From positions 62,001 through 126,000 of the forward strand of contig JARHVA010005354.1 in NCBI GenBank assembly GCA_037957365.1: 64,000 nucleotides of DNA, read 5' to 3'. Positions 46,869 through 59,183 of this stretch are shown here, in pieces. The DNA comes from Torreya grandis. Taxonomy: Eukaryota > Streptophyta > Pinopsida > Cupressales > Taxaceae. The stretch's first letter is position 1, and the number at the start of each line of letters is the position of its first letter. Position numbers and translations under genes: made by a program. A model generated the notes under the pieces. The model did not search any database and was not told the origin of the DNA. It saw only the letters and a list, made by a program, of their open reading frames with translations.

Positions 46869-48185
46869 CTACTGTGGCTGATCTGAATCTGAGAAATCAT
46901 CATGAAGAAGTAGATTCGATGAGAGAGAAGAAGTGCCAAGTGTTGAGTCTCTATGACTCTCCTGAAAGTGGATACTTCTCTCAATGAATAACTCATGAGT
47001 GGTCAAATCTAGAAGGCGATACCCCTTAACACCATCTGGATATCCTACAAAGATGCAAGGCTTGGACTGACATTCCATAGCTTTGTGTTTCTTCTTCGAT
47101 ATGCGGGCCATGGCTGGGGATCTGAAAACCCTAAGGTGGTCAACATCAGGTTTCCTTTTATGCCAATCTTCAAAGGGTGTTATCCCTTTTAAAGCTTTGT
47201 GAGGAACCCTATTTTGAATGTAGCAAGCACAATTGATGGCTTTGGCCCAGTACTATGGTGCTAAGGATTTGGAGTGAATCATACAGCTACCCATCTCTTT
47301 CAAGAACATATTTTTGCATTCTGCAACCCCATTCTGTGAAGGATTATAAGTGATTGTACACTGCAAATCAATCCCCTTTATGGTGCAAAACTGCTCAAAC
47401 CTATTGCTGACATACTCCCCTCCATTATTAGTTTAAAGAACCTTGATGGATTTCTCACTCTATTTCTCAACAAGAGCCTTGAAGTCTAGAAAATTTTCAA
47501 ACACTTCAAATTTTTGTTTGAGAAAATATATCCAAGTGTACCTAGAGAAATCATCAATAAAAGTGAGGATGTACTTGGCCCTTGTGAAAGATGGTCTAGG
47601 AAAGGGTCCCAATACATCACTGTCGACTAACTCCAAAGGTTGTGAAGCCCTCCAAGCTTTGCCTTTGTCAAATTTTTCTTCGGGATGCTTCCCAAGGGAG
47701 CACCCCTTGCAAAGTCCTTTTGAGAATTGGACACGAGGCAAGATAATGACCATGTCATGTTTGCAAAGTTGCTCAAGGTAGTGGTAGTCAAGGTGGCCAA
47801 ACTGCTCATGCCATAATTTGTTAACTCCATTTGAATGAGTCAGCAATGCTATTGGAGAAGAATCAAGTGCAAAATGTGAGAAGGTGTATAACCTTGCTTG
47901 GTGATCTGCCCTACCCACTGCCACTGTAGTGTCACTATGCAACTCCCTAATAGCCACTGAATTTGGTGAAAACTCAACTCTCATGCCCCGACCAATGTGA
48001 GTGATTTGGTACATTGATAGGAGATTGGTTGAAAGAGAAGGAACACTTAGAACATTATTGAATGTTCCTCCTTCCATTTCAACTGACCCTCTCCCTACAA
48101 CGAAAACTGATGTGTCATCACCCAAACTAATTAAAGTCATGCTACAAGGCTCTAAAGATGAAAATGCAACTAGGGAAGAGCCCAT
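46869..48185 (-). pseudogene. Integrase and pre-integrase region of copia B
   Basis: Pre-integrase zinc region: KLWHEQFGHLDYHYLEQL and LCKGCSLGKH. Integrase core: LELVDSDVLGPF with the first Asp, FIDDFSRYTWIYFL, then TNNGGEY where the second catalytic Asp is replaced by Asn, and NPSQNGVAECKNMFL with the Glu retained. The C-terminal part (46869-47111) has CIFVGYPDGVKGYRLLDLTTHEL and an acidic tail. Stops occur at 47460 and elsewhere. Confidence 0.9.
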
Positions 48186-48311
48186 GTGGTGAGAAGCACC
48201 TAAGTCAATGACCCATGAAGATGTAGAAGCTACTATAGCTACAAGGGCCTTGCCCTTTTCTTTCTCCTTACCCTTGCCTTTTTCCTTAGTAGAATCTTGG
48301 GTAGATAAATT
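48186..48311 (-). pseudogene. Protease active-site region of copia B
   Basis: Minus strand reads SSWVIDLGASHHMG at about 48182-48224, the protease signature with Leu in place of the Ser/Thr that normally follows the catalytic Asp. The change fits a single C-to-T step. The rest of the domain continues into the frame below 48185 (DDTSVFVVGRGSVEM). Confidence 0.8.
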
Positions 48312-49135
48312 CTACTTGATGGACTCAGGAACACCTATGTTGTGCTTCTCTAGAAGATGAGTTAGGTGATCTATTTGTTTCTTCATGCATTTGTGTTCAT
48401 CCTGCCCTATCTTCTTACAATAGGCACACTTAATCTTCTCCTTCTTAGGTTTAGCATTGGAGGAGGAAGACTTAGTGTTGTTTTTGGTAGGATTGTTGTT
48501 TTCTTTCTTCTTCTCCTGGTCCTTGTTTTTTTTCTTCTTCTCCTTTGTTGAAGTCTTATCCTTACCATTTCCAGCTATCAAATCTTGGGGTTGAGTAGAC
48601 TTCATTTTTTCCATTTGAATTAGCTTATCTTGCTCCCTAGTTAGGTCGGTAATGAATGAATCCAAAGAAGACATTTTCCATGTAGTGCCAAGGGCACTTT
48701 TTGTGGCATGGAAAGTGGAGACAAAGACTAAATAGTTTGGACCTAACTTTGTGAGAATAGAAAGGATGAGTTGATCATATTTTTTCTCTATCCTGCATTC
48801 TTTCAATTTAAATCTAAGGGCCTTAAACTTAGTGAAGAAGTCTTGTAGGGTGTCAAAGTTGCTAGGATTTAGACTTATGAGTTCATTTTCGAGCTCATGA
48901 CCTCTCATCTCATCAAGCTTCCCAAATAAGGTTTCTAGGGTGTGTCCCATATGTCTTTGGGAGTCTTAGAGGTTTCTAAATGGAAGAAAAGTTTTGGAGA
49001 CACAGACAAGCTCAGTGATCCATAGGCTTCATCACTACGGTTGTACCACTTGACATTTTTAGCATCAGTGTTGGGTTCTACTTCAATACCCATGGTGATC
49101 CTATACAACCCTTTACTTCTAAGAATGAATGACAT
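48312..49135 (-). pseudogene. Gag of copia B
   Basis: ATG at 49135-49133 begins MSFILRSKGLYRITMGIEVE; a frameshift near 48940 moves the reading to TLETLFGKLDEMRGHELENE. Capsid-like sequence follows, then a Lys/Asn-rich linker (about residues 135-180) and a zinc knuckle CAYCKKIGQDEHKC. The usual His of the CCHC knuckle is Gln, so metal binding is probably lost. Confidence 0.88.
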
Positions 49136-50648
49136 TTTAACCTTCCATTCATGATATTTGAAGGGTGTTAGGGGTTTAAGTTGAAAATAATCTATTTTAA
49201 ACTGAATTTAGGTGAAGTTGTGTTGATTGCAAGTTGTGAAATTATGCAGAAAGGAGAATGAAAGCAAAGATTGCAAGTGTTGAAAACCAATCACACCCCC
49301 TAAAAATTTTGAGCCCCCCCCAAATATTCAAGTGCACACTTAAAATACATAAGGCTCAGCTGAGAATGCGTCTTAGAGCAATCAATGCAAAACTTTAAGC
49401 AAACAGGACGTCGGACTTAGTTGAAAATGCGTCCCAGGAGACCCAATTTTTTGGCACTTTATAAAGTAGTGTATTTTTGACAATTATCTAGCATAGGTTG
49501 TGGAAAATTGAAAACTAAGCACTTTTGAAAAAGATGACACTCGAATCTGAGCTATCGTTTGTAAGATTTTAAAGTTTTAGTTTCCTGTAAACTAGTAATT
49601 TTGCAAAAAAACAACACTAAAACATTAAAAAAATGCCTGTTTTGAGAGAAAAAGTGGCCTTCCAACCACTCATTGAACTTGGAATAGAGTGAAGAATGAA
49701 TTGGTTTATTCTTTTGAGGGGGATTCAGTGCCCTGCCAATCCAGGCCTCAACTTCATCTTCGTTAAGTGAAGATACAAGTTTTTTAAAAAAACTTTAAAT
49801 TGCCTTCAATGCTATTTTCTCAAAAATAACTTAATTCATAAAATCATAAAAATTGATCTTATAATATAAAGATAATTCAAATGAGAAATAAATAGTATAA
49901 AGTCAAATTGCGTTGGATTTGAAGTGGGCCCACCAAAGAGAAGTGCCAAAAATGAAGCGCCCAAACCCTAACTTCTTTTGCTGGCAGTTTTTCTGATATT
50001 GGGCACTGCCAAAGGAGAAATGCAGGGCTAAGATGAATCAAGACATTTTTTGGGAGGTTGAGGAAGGTTGTGAGCAGCTACTAGAGACTTGCAGATTGAG
50101 AACACGCAGGGTTTTAATGATCCCCGATACAAAAACATCACTGAAGGGACATTTTTTTAGTCAGAGCCTTAAAAAATGCCTCCCATAGATCTGAGGCTGC
50201 ATGTAGAGGCCAAAAAAACTCTTTCCAAGGGTTTGCAACTGGTCAAAATGCCTTTTTACTCCATTTCAGGGCTGAAATAGAAATTATGGGGTGCCAACTT
50301 CAACCAGAGAGCAAAAAATGTGATCTGATTTTTCTATTGGTTTGCAAGATGTTGGAAGAGCCATGGAAATCCTTCACACAATTGAGAAACTCTGCAAATG
50401 AGCCATTTAAACCTCCTTGGTAACCAACAAATGGATTTGTCCTGACAAATAACGAGAACCAAAACCAAACCAACAAAAAATAATACCACAAAGGCAGTCC
50501 ACAGGAAAGATAAATGCAACACAAGAAATGATATTGAAAGGCTTTTTCAGATCAGATCTAGAAATAAGAAAAAGAACATAAAGAGAACTCCACTCCTCAT
50601 GTTTTCAAAATAAACTAATAGCATAACCAGACACATAATTACTGGGGT
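49136..50648 (-). other. 5' leader of copia B, no gene seen
   Basis: About 1.5 kb between gag and the primer site. Short frames are unremarkable. The length is large for a copia leader. The phrase CAAACCCTAACTTC near 49965 and similar have no clear meaning. Confidence 0.6.
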
Positions 50649-50661
50649 GGCTCTGATACCA
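50649..50661 (-). other. Primer-binding site of copia B
   Basis: Minus strand TGGTATCAGAGCC, complementary to the initiator Met tRNA 3' end, immediately adjacent to the 5' LTR. Confidence 0.93.
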
Positions 50662-51148
50662 TATTAGAGTTGTTGCCAAGGTCTGAATAACGCGAATGCA
50701 ATGGTCAAGTGATCACACAAAACGAAACTAGTGCACACCACAAATAAGCTAAAGCAAAGTGAAAACACTGAAAGAGATAATTTGCAAAAGACAAATAAGA
50801 GCAAAACCCAATATTCAATTAACATGAGATGACCATAATGAAGAATACATATAGGAGAGCTCGTAAGTAACTCCTCCACAAAAGGTGGTCAAAGCACCCC
50901 AAGAATAGACTGTAACTCCTCCATGAAAGGTGGTGACAAGGTGCTAAGAATAGAGAAGTAACTACCATACCTAGAATAACTGGTCAAAGGAGTTACTTAT
51001 GACATTCTTATGACACCTATGACACATCTATGACACACATCTCCACATAAGCTAGTCTATCCCATGAATGTAGGAAAACTCCATGTATGCACAAATATAT
51101 AATATTCCCTAATGAAATAATAGGGAAAAATAAAAACCTACACTAACA
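50662..51148 (-). repeat. Right (5') LTR of copia B
   Basis: Starts TATTAGAGTTG and ends CACTAACA, followed by the TCAAC duplication. Both LTRs show TA at the terminus where TG is usual. Confidence 0.93.
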
Positions 51149-52481
51149 TCAACTTACCCTGTCTTGAGAAATCTATAGAAATACAATGATCACATAATTA
51201 TTACATTATACATTAAGTAATATGATATGTAGATAATCTTTATCCAATCACATAAATGTAAATAATCTGTATAATTATATGTATACAAGTTGTAGATATA
51301 GAATGAACTGAGCTTTTTATAAATAAAAGAACAAACTGTAAGTTCACATAAAACAAATTAATGAAACTAAAAACACATATATATTTGTATGGTTCCACGA
51401 TCTCCAAATCGTAGTAAAAAAATTTTAGGTAAAGCTGAGGATGTATGTTTGTCAAAAAAAAATTGTACGACATGTCTGAATTACTTAGTAATTACAAGTG
51501 AGGTATTAAGTAATTATTTATATTTGATACCTACAAAGACTTAATTATGAAAATAGTGATTTGATTATAAAAGAAGTGATTTACTCATATACAAAAGTCA
51601 TTAGTTTTAGCAACAATGATTCATGTAGTTTGAGGTATTTGGAGTAACATCTAGAAAGCATGTTAGTGATTAAAAAGGGGTATCTTATGATTATCAGGAG
51701 TATGATGTCTATAATTAGTATATGGCGTATTCCTTTAAATGTTTACATATTATGTATATCCCATAATACATGTAAAGTTAAATACATGTGGACATTAAAA
51801 AAGGAAACACATAAATATACAAAGATAATTGGATATGGGTGTCTATATATTCTTCCACATATTATTATTTAACTAATTATAATACATGTGGATAATACTA
51901 ATTGGGGAAGTTTTTCCATATAAATAATTATGAGTAAATTCCTATGGCATTCTAACTATATGTATCTAGTTTATACATTATAAAGTCTGTGTTTTCATAC
52001 CTTTCAAAAATGGATATATATTTATTATAATACAATTGTTATTAGGTGGCCATTTAGATATTATCTAGTAAATACATTAAGATGTTATCATATATGTATG
52101 GTTCATGGATACTAGGGATAAATGGTGGAGTGGAACACATACTTTACATAAAAACATAGTAAATGTATTGAGGACATGTATATCAATGAGTTAATTGTGG
52201 ATATACTTATGAGTATGCTAGTGACTCAATATAAAGTCTAATTTAGTAATGGGTTAGTGAGCTATTAGAAGTCTATACTTATAATAGTTAAATTATACAT
52301 AATGGATATTCCATTCCTTAACATATGGTTTAAACTGTACGTGATTAAGTACTTTGATCTACACATAATATTATTTATGTGGAATAGACTTATATATTAT
52401 CATGACCTTAGTAATTGGTATATTGCATGTTTGATGAAAATTGTTGTGTATCCTATAAGAACAACTTATATATTTCCCAAA

Positions 52482-54360
52482 GCGCTTATCAATTATGACA
52501 CCATTCATTCAAAGGAGGGAAAGATTTACTTGGAATAGCAAGTTAATGATTTGGTGGAGTGGCCTTATGACGGAAGGATTACTTTCATTGAATAGACACA
52601 CTCATGAGAATGTAAAGCGGTTATTACATGTGCCAAAAAATAGGTGAGTCCAATTACAAGCTATAAACAACTGGTTTCATTGCTCAGTAATTAGTGTTTG
52701 GGTGTTGCTGGAAAACTGTATGGCCTGCAAAATGAAAGGTGAACCAAGGAAGTAGAAACCTAAAAGTTGTGAAGACTGGAAGGCAAAACAAGATGTCTGG
52801 AAGATTCTTCAAAGAGGAAAGGTCGTGAGTTACTTGGAGCGGCTGCATGGTTCTAAACCCCATATAACGATGGCATTTTTCAAAAATTGGGTCGACGATA
52901 GGGTAACCCTCCATGGTATCAAAATAAAGCTCACTGAGGAATTAATAGCGGAGGTCACGGGGCTTCCAATGGAGGGTATAAAATTCTCTAAGCAGACCAG
53001 TATATCAAATGAGGCATATAGCAAATTCCTGAAGTTGGATGCTGAGGAGCAGCAGTTGGAAAAGAGCGGAGATTTTTTTGACCTGGAGCAGATAAAAGGA
53101 ATCTAGAGAGATGTCTTATGTTGCATCCGTGAGTATTTTATACTTGATGGAAGAAGCAAAAGAGTCCATAAATTTCATTTTGTCTTTCTTAATCATTTTA
53201 GGCACAAAGTTAGAATCTCCTTCCCTTTCTATTTGTGCTTCTCGCTGCTCCAAAGCTTGTTTACTCATAGAAAAAAGGAGTCTCATCCTATATTGCATGA
53301 GGGATTGATCCTAATAATAGAAGGTTTCTGCAAAAACAATGTCATTGTCCCAAATCCTTTTTCGGACAAAAATAAGGATTCACAGAGTAAGAAGAATGAA
53401 ACAGTGAAGGGGAAGGAAAAAGTTAAACCCAAATCTTCCAGCTTTAAAAAATAGATTGTTGATGAGGAAACTGAATGGGAAAGCACTGAAAGTTCTGAGG
53501 AGGAGAGTATGGAGGAAGAGGAAGGAATGGAAAGTGGGGAATCCAACTCTAATGAGGAAGGTAAAGATAAAAGTGAGAATGAAAAAGCAAGGGACACTAT
53601 AGAGGAAAAAATAGAACAGGAAAACTATGATCTTGAGGATAATCATCAAGTGTTGGGGGAAAGCAAAAAAGAAATGGATGTTTTACTTGAGGATCCTATT
53701 TCAAAAATAGAGAAGGAACATATAGTTCAAGTTGCCTATCATGCTATGGAGACTAGAGAACAAGAAAAGGATGATCTTGTCCATAATGAGAGCCCTGTTG
53801 AAACTAAAGAACAGAAAAGAATGGAAAGGGAGGATGAAACTAAAAAGGATGAAGCCAATCCAAAAGAGAACACTGAAGATTTTAGTGACGCATGGCAGAA
53901 TGACAAGAGGCATCCCTTCATGAATTTGGCCAAATGCAAAGCAGATGCTATCCTTCAAGTTGACTCGTGGATGTATAAGGAAATAATGGGCCTCAAGAAG
54001 AAAATGGAAATAATGGAACATAATCAGGAAGCTGATCGGAATAAAATCAATAATTTGGAAATGCAGATAAGAGATATTCCTATCAAACTTAAAGATTATG
54101 AGAACAATCTAAGAAGGCTCATAAAGGAAAGTAGAATGAATATGGAGGAGGTTACTTCTAGCATATGTGCAGCTGCTGCAAACATTGGAAAACAAGCTAA
54201 TGAGGAAATAAAATCTTTGGAGGGGCCTAGTAAGAGGACCAGTTAGAGCTCGAGGAAGAAAGTAATACAAGAGGCTGCTACGTCAGCTACAATATTCATA
54301 TAGGACACTGTTGTGATTGGAAAGGAAGCGGTGAAGATGATCCTGGAATTAGAAGAATAG
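52482..54360 (+). pseudogene. Unrecognised protein with acidic middle and coiled-coil C-terminus
   Basis: Coding character runs from the left edge (ALINYDTIHSKEGKIYLE) to the stop at 54358-54360, with shifts before 52640 and in-frame stops at 53104, 53452 and 54244. Most of the length (about 52700-54360) is one frame. The N-terminal part is globular (HGSKPHITMAFFKNW, VTLHGIKIKLTEELIAEVTG, later HEGLILIIEGFCKNN). The middle (53400-53900) is Glu/Lys/Asp/Ser-rich. The C-terminal part (53950-54240) is heptad-like (IMGLKKKMEIMEHNQEADRN) and ends Ala-rich. No RT, integrase or transposase motif is present. I do not recognise the family; it could be a LINE ORF1-type protein, a domesticated-gag-like protein or a retrocopied host gene. 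Confidence 0.7.
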
Positions 54361-54648
54361 GGTCTTTTTGCTCTTACTGTTCTGGTCTTTTTAGTTGGAT
54401 GTTATAACTGGTTCCATTTTCTAGTTCTTTGTTTTCTTTTCATACTTGAGTTTCCAGGTCTCTGTAAACCCTGGGGTCTTTCTTTTGATGATCTTGACTT
54501 GTGGTTTCAGGTCCTTGTAAAACCTGTTTTGGATACTGCTCAGCAGTAGGTGTTAGGTTTGTTATTCCTGAGGGCTTTATTATTATATCCTTCTTCCTAT
54601 GTTTCAAGGTTTTGGGGTCCCTTCAAAACCTATTTTTACCTCAACTAA
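54361..54648 (+). other. 3' tail of the 2168-bp unit
   Basis: T-rich, noncoding. A phrase of the type CCAGGTC(T)CTGTAAA(A)CC(C)TGG recurs at about 54450 and 54509, with a related GGGGTCCCTTCAAAACCT near 54615. Each is an imperfect dyad. Repeated 3' modules are seen in some non-LTR retroposons. Confidence 0.6.
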
Positions 54649-56753
54649 AACTTATATATTTCCCAATACTCGTATGTGAACCAAATTACAAAATATTATG
54701 TTGTTTTGAGAACTTATGAATGGAGCTATATACATTTTGAATATATCCAAGGATTTAGGAGTCATTGAAAGAGTTATCATACTTTTGGTATTTTGGATTA
54801 TATACAAGGAAATTCTTGACTAAACATTTAAGTGATTCAAGATTTAGCATTCTTATAACTTTGAGATACTTACATGTGGATCATATTATGGAATGCTAGT
54901 ATTCGTACATAAGGATTATACTTATAGTATGATTGATGGTATTAAGTTTCTTAGGGATATGAGACTATAACCTAGAAAATAAAATGAGATGTATAAATGG
55001 ATGTCATAACGGGTTTATGTAATTTCCATTTCTCTACAAATGATTAATTGATTATTTGATTTTACATTGAATACTTGAGTAAGATAAATGTTATGAGATT
55101 GATAATATGTATAAAAACTTGGCCATACTTAGTATATAATGGTGCATCATGATGTGTGTATATAAGTATGTTACTTTAAATGCTAGTTTTTAGTCTAAAT
55201 TTAGGGTATATTTGGTGGTATAACCTCATACTTGTGTGCTTGTTATTATCTATATAGATCGTTAGATTCTCAAAATAGTAAATTTGGATTATGTGTTGTT
55301 TAGTAGTTGGAAATCTCTGATAATATGAGATGTCATAAGGTACTATAGTATAAAAGTATGTTGTACCTAAGTGGTACATACTATTATTATTAAGCCTAAA
55401 CTCATATCTACATTTGACTGTTTTATTGTATACATGATATTTGTTTTATGGATAACATATTTTGTAATAGTTGGTAAGACTTTGTGTATGCATGCATGCA
55501 AACTTTGAGAGTTTAACGAATGCTATGTTGGTACATTATTGTGTTCTATGGGGACTATGACTTGCTTCATTATATATATTTACTTATATAATTGCTTATG
55601 TTTCCATGATTTTAAGACTACTTTATATGACTATTTTTGGGAAAGTAGTAGTTATGTCTTAAAATACTAGACTATGGTAATATGGATTATCATAGGGTGT
55701 AGTATGTTTGGAAACAATTTATGAAAGTTGAAATGTATAGTTATCTATATTTTACCTAGGTGGTATAATTTGTAGTCATTATTTATAGTATGAGATAGAA
55801 ATTAATGTAAGATTCACTCATGCATTTGACAAAATAAATGTATGCTTTGTTACACCTATGTTTAGCATGTTATATGTTTTATTTACTAGTAGGAAGTAAA
55901 TTAAATGAAACTTGTGGTTGAATTATATTTGACTAATCTATATTGTTGATATGGAGTAAAGAGTGAGATGGACTTCACTAGCTTACTAGTATCATAATGG
56001 CAGATGAAGGCAGTTTGATCGAGTGGTGTGTATGAATTTGATTGATCTAAATCATTATTATTTATTATTTGTAAAATTGTAGGCCAAAGTATGCTTAGTG
56101 AGACATTATCATTTCATGAGTGTGATTCACATATTTGTGTGATATCTTATAATAGAACATATTTCTATGATACACTGCATGTTTAGTTTAGAATCATATA
56201 GCACATGGGTACTTGTTTGCCTCTTCACTATCTACTCATTCATGAAGGGAGGGCCATTTCCTAATGGGATTAATGTGGGGGGTCATTGGTTAATGGTTGG
56301 TGTAGAAAAGTGCTTGAATGATGCTCTTCCTCCCTATAGTAGTACTAATTTGGAGATGATACTTGAGATTACCACAAATATTGAAGAGATCGGGGAACTC
56401 ATGCTCTAGGGAGCAGGTATCTTAGTTATATACATTGTTTTATATTGTATTTATTATTGAATATTGTCATAATAATTTTAGTTACTTATTATTATATATT
56501 GACAATAATGGTTATATACTTGTGTTAGCTATGGCTGAGTTGATGTAATTAGTTTTTATATTCTTTTATGTAGTGTTCTCATGACATTAGAGATCAATAA
56601 AGTGTGATGTAAAATGATTGTTTGATTTTATCACACTTTGATTATTTTATGATGGTCTCTATAGATTTCCATGGTGTAATCTATTTTTAGTATATAAATT
56701 TTAATAAAAAAAATTTCACATATTTCTAGTTGGACCCCAATAGGGTTGTTACA

Positions 56754-59183
56754 TGTGATATCAGAGTTTTGGCTTAAACTCTAGGACCTAATGAGTCCAT
56801 TAGCATTTTCATGTCTTCATGTTCACCAGTGTGAAATAACATGAAGTATTGCACTAGAATTTTGGTTTAGTAGTGCTTCGATGTGGAACCATGATTAGTG
56901 TTTTGAAACTTGATAGATCCTCTTATAGGACTTAGTGACTATTATTAGTATGAGACATTCATGAAATGAGTGTGGTACATGAGTGTGTACCCTTAGGAGT
57001 ACATATAACCTTTTGAGTTGTATAAGAGAATGATTTATTGAGTATTCCATTAGTGATGGTTGTATATAAGGTTTGGGTAGGATAATATATAACATAGTTG
57101 ATGAGTTACGAATAAGAGATTTCTGCCATAATTGATCGCTTAGATTGAACACCTCGAGTGTGATTACATCCTTCGAGGTAATCAAGTCACCTTTGCCTTT
57201 TGTATTTTGTGTTGTGAGTATTTATTAAGCATGGGATGCTTCTCACTTAAATATATGTGCTTTAATTTTTGTGTCTCATTATAAATCCTAGGAATGGAAA
57301 AATCGACCAATTTTAGTACCACCTAGTGCGGTGGGAATTTTCTTGCAGTAGAGTGCTATAATTTTGACTAAGAGTTCTCCTCTATGTTTTAGGAGATTAT
57401 TTTGGTTGGCACCCTTAAGTTATGTGGAATAGGAAGGAGTGTCATCTCTTTTATTTATCTTAGATATGAGTTTGTATTATCTCATTCTCCCTTGACATTT
57501 TTAATGATGCTACTGAGAGGAATCTTATTTGCATGTTGTTGATTTTAGTGTTATCTTAAATGAGAATTTGTTTTTGAATTATTGTTTGACCTTATTCCCT
57601 TGAAGTTTTTGGGGAATCCCTAATATTTCTTGAGAGATAATTTATAGGTTTGGATGATTTGGTACATCTTTATGGTTAGGATTTAATTTCTCTCCCAGTT
57701 GTAGAAATAGATTGTGAAGTATACTTACAAATTTGGTAAGTCAATAGTGTTTTGGCAACATAGAGTTGCAATGTTTTTCCTTTATCTTGTTAGGGTATGA
57801 AGGAGTTTTATTTTTGAGTTGATAGTTCTTTATTTATTACTTGTGGCTTTTAAGGTTAGTACTTTATCTTATTTGTGATTATAAGAACATGTGGGTGGTA
57901 AACCTTGAATTATATATATATATATAAACTAGAAGTTGATTATAATCATTATGATATTATTCAACTTTGACTAGATTGATATTGTTATGTTTTTCTTAAT
58001 GCATGTTGTTTTGAATATAAATTTTTATACATATCACTGGAAGCGAATAAGGTATAGGAAGTACAAAACATCTTGTCAATCTAGGGATTGAGATAAACTT
58101 TTAAATTGTTGCATTCTAACCAAGCAAGTAGGGAAATACTATTTGTTTGTTCCCTTATAAGGTTTAAAGGATAGAGTGATCCTTGGCCTATGTATGTTAA
58201 GATAATTTTAACATTATTTACTCTTAACTATGAATATAACAAAATAAGTTAAGTTGTGAAATATGATACTAGATATGTTGGCTAGTGGCAACTTAATACA
58301 ATTACAGATTGATTATATGATTTATCTTGCATGAACATTGATACATTTAGAATTATTTAACTCATATTACTACTTTCTAAGATATATTAGCATAGAATTA
58401 TGATTTATTGAACATTGTGCACTTTTGGAGATCACTAGGTCATGGAGACCTGAGGGAAGAATGGTGAATTAGGAATGTGAGTCCTAAGCAATAGGATGAT
58501 ATCCTACTTAGTCTCATATTGACTTAGTTGATTACTAAGTTGGATTTGATAGATGGACTTGTTGAACTCAATATTTGATAGATGAACTTGTCCAATTTAG
58601 TCATATGGCCATACACATGTATACGGTGGAATACATATTCCTCTATTTTATATATATTGGAAACCTTATATTTCTAGTACCTATTTGTCATCATAATTGT
58701 CAGGTACTCCATGGAATAGTGATAGTATTGACAATACTTATTAGGGGCTACATGGAGTAGCGATAGTATTAACCTATACACATTATTCTTGCTGGGTTCC
58801 CTAATTAATTTTCTCCAAAATGAGAAATAAACACTTTGTAAGATAGAGAGATGTATTGAGGGTTGGAAGATTTTATGGAACTCTCCCTGGTCATTTATTT
58901 TTGCTTATATGATGATCTTATGTGCTTTTTTAAGGAAAGTTAGTGCAAATTTCACTGAGTTATGTATATGGGCTACTCATATTTGATGGTTCTCAACCCT
59001 AAGGTGGTCATGATAAGAATATTTCGAGTAAGTAATGATCACAAACCTTGTTTGCATAAAATAAAATGTCCTTGAGTAGGGCCTTATGGGACCAATACTA
59101 TGAGAATAATATAGCTTGGAGGAACTACAAACTTATGTTGGATAAGAGTCATTAGGGATGATGACTAGCTTTGGGGGTAAGGA
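56754..59183 (+). other. Internal region of the LARD-like element, noncoding
   Basis: Begins with a decayed initiator Met primer site (TGATATCAGAG, 56756-56766) and ends in GGGGGTAAGGA, a polypurine tract, right before the 3' LTR. Across 2.43 kb I find no gag, protease, RT or integrase motif on either strand. A GGA(A/G)TAG(T/C)GATAGTATT phrase is duplicated near 58712 and 58754. Confidence 0.8.

Larger units (their letters stand above)
44416..51148 (-). mobile_element. Copia B: full-length Ty1/copia element, minus strand
   Basis: 6733 bp with two 487-bp LTRs, flanked by the perfect 5-bp duplication TCAAC (44411-44415 and 51149-51153). The LARD-like 3' LTR holds the empty site (60935-60939). 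The LTRs differ at about 35 of 487 positions (93% identity). Primer site, polypurine tract and gag, protease, integrase, RT and RNase H are all present on the minus strand but broken by stops and frameshifts. Its gag and LTRs are unlike those of copia A, so it is a different family. Confidence 0.95.
52481..54648 (+). mobile_element. 2168-bp insertion with a perfect 18-bp target duplication
   Basis: The string AACTTATATATTTCCCAA occurs at 52463-52480 and 54649-54666, exactly flanking the unit. The LARD-like 3' LTR has a single copy with one mismatch at 62245-62262, i.e. the empty site. The unit has no LTRs or terminal inverted repeats and no long A tail (only four As at the right edge). A long variable-length duplication is typical of target-primed retroposition (LINEs, SINEs, processed copies). 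It carries one long decayed frame and a 3' tail with short repeats. Confidence 0.9.
42675..56753 (+). repeat. 5' LTR of the LARD-like element, with two insertions
   Basis: Segments 42675-44415, 51149-52480 and 54649-56753 align in order with 59184-60939, 60935-62262 and 62245-64000. A purine-rich block (about 43370-43520) and a TATA-like ATATATATA near 43910 are shared with the 3' copy. Interruptions are copia B and the 2168-bp unit. Confidence 0.9.

Noticed and set aside
53283..54021. Minus-strand Ser/Phe-rich frames in the 2.2-kb unit
   Set aside because: They are antisense shadows of the acidic plus-strand frame, which has consistent frame over more than 1.6 kb.
56167..56409. 80-codon frame in the LARD-like 5' LTR
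   Set aside because: The matching stretch of the 3' LTR carries indels and changes that break it, so it is not conserved as a protein.
57909..57925. TATATATA run in the LARD-like interior as a promoter
   Set aside because: Simple AT repeat with no downstream gene or conserved context.
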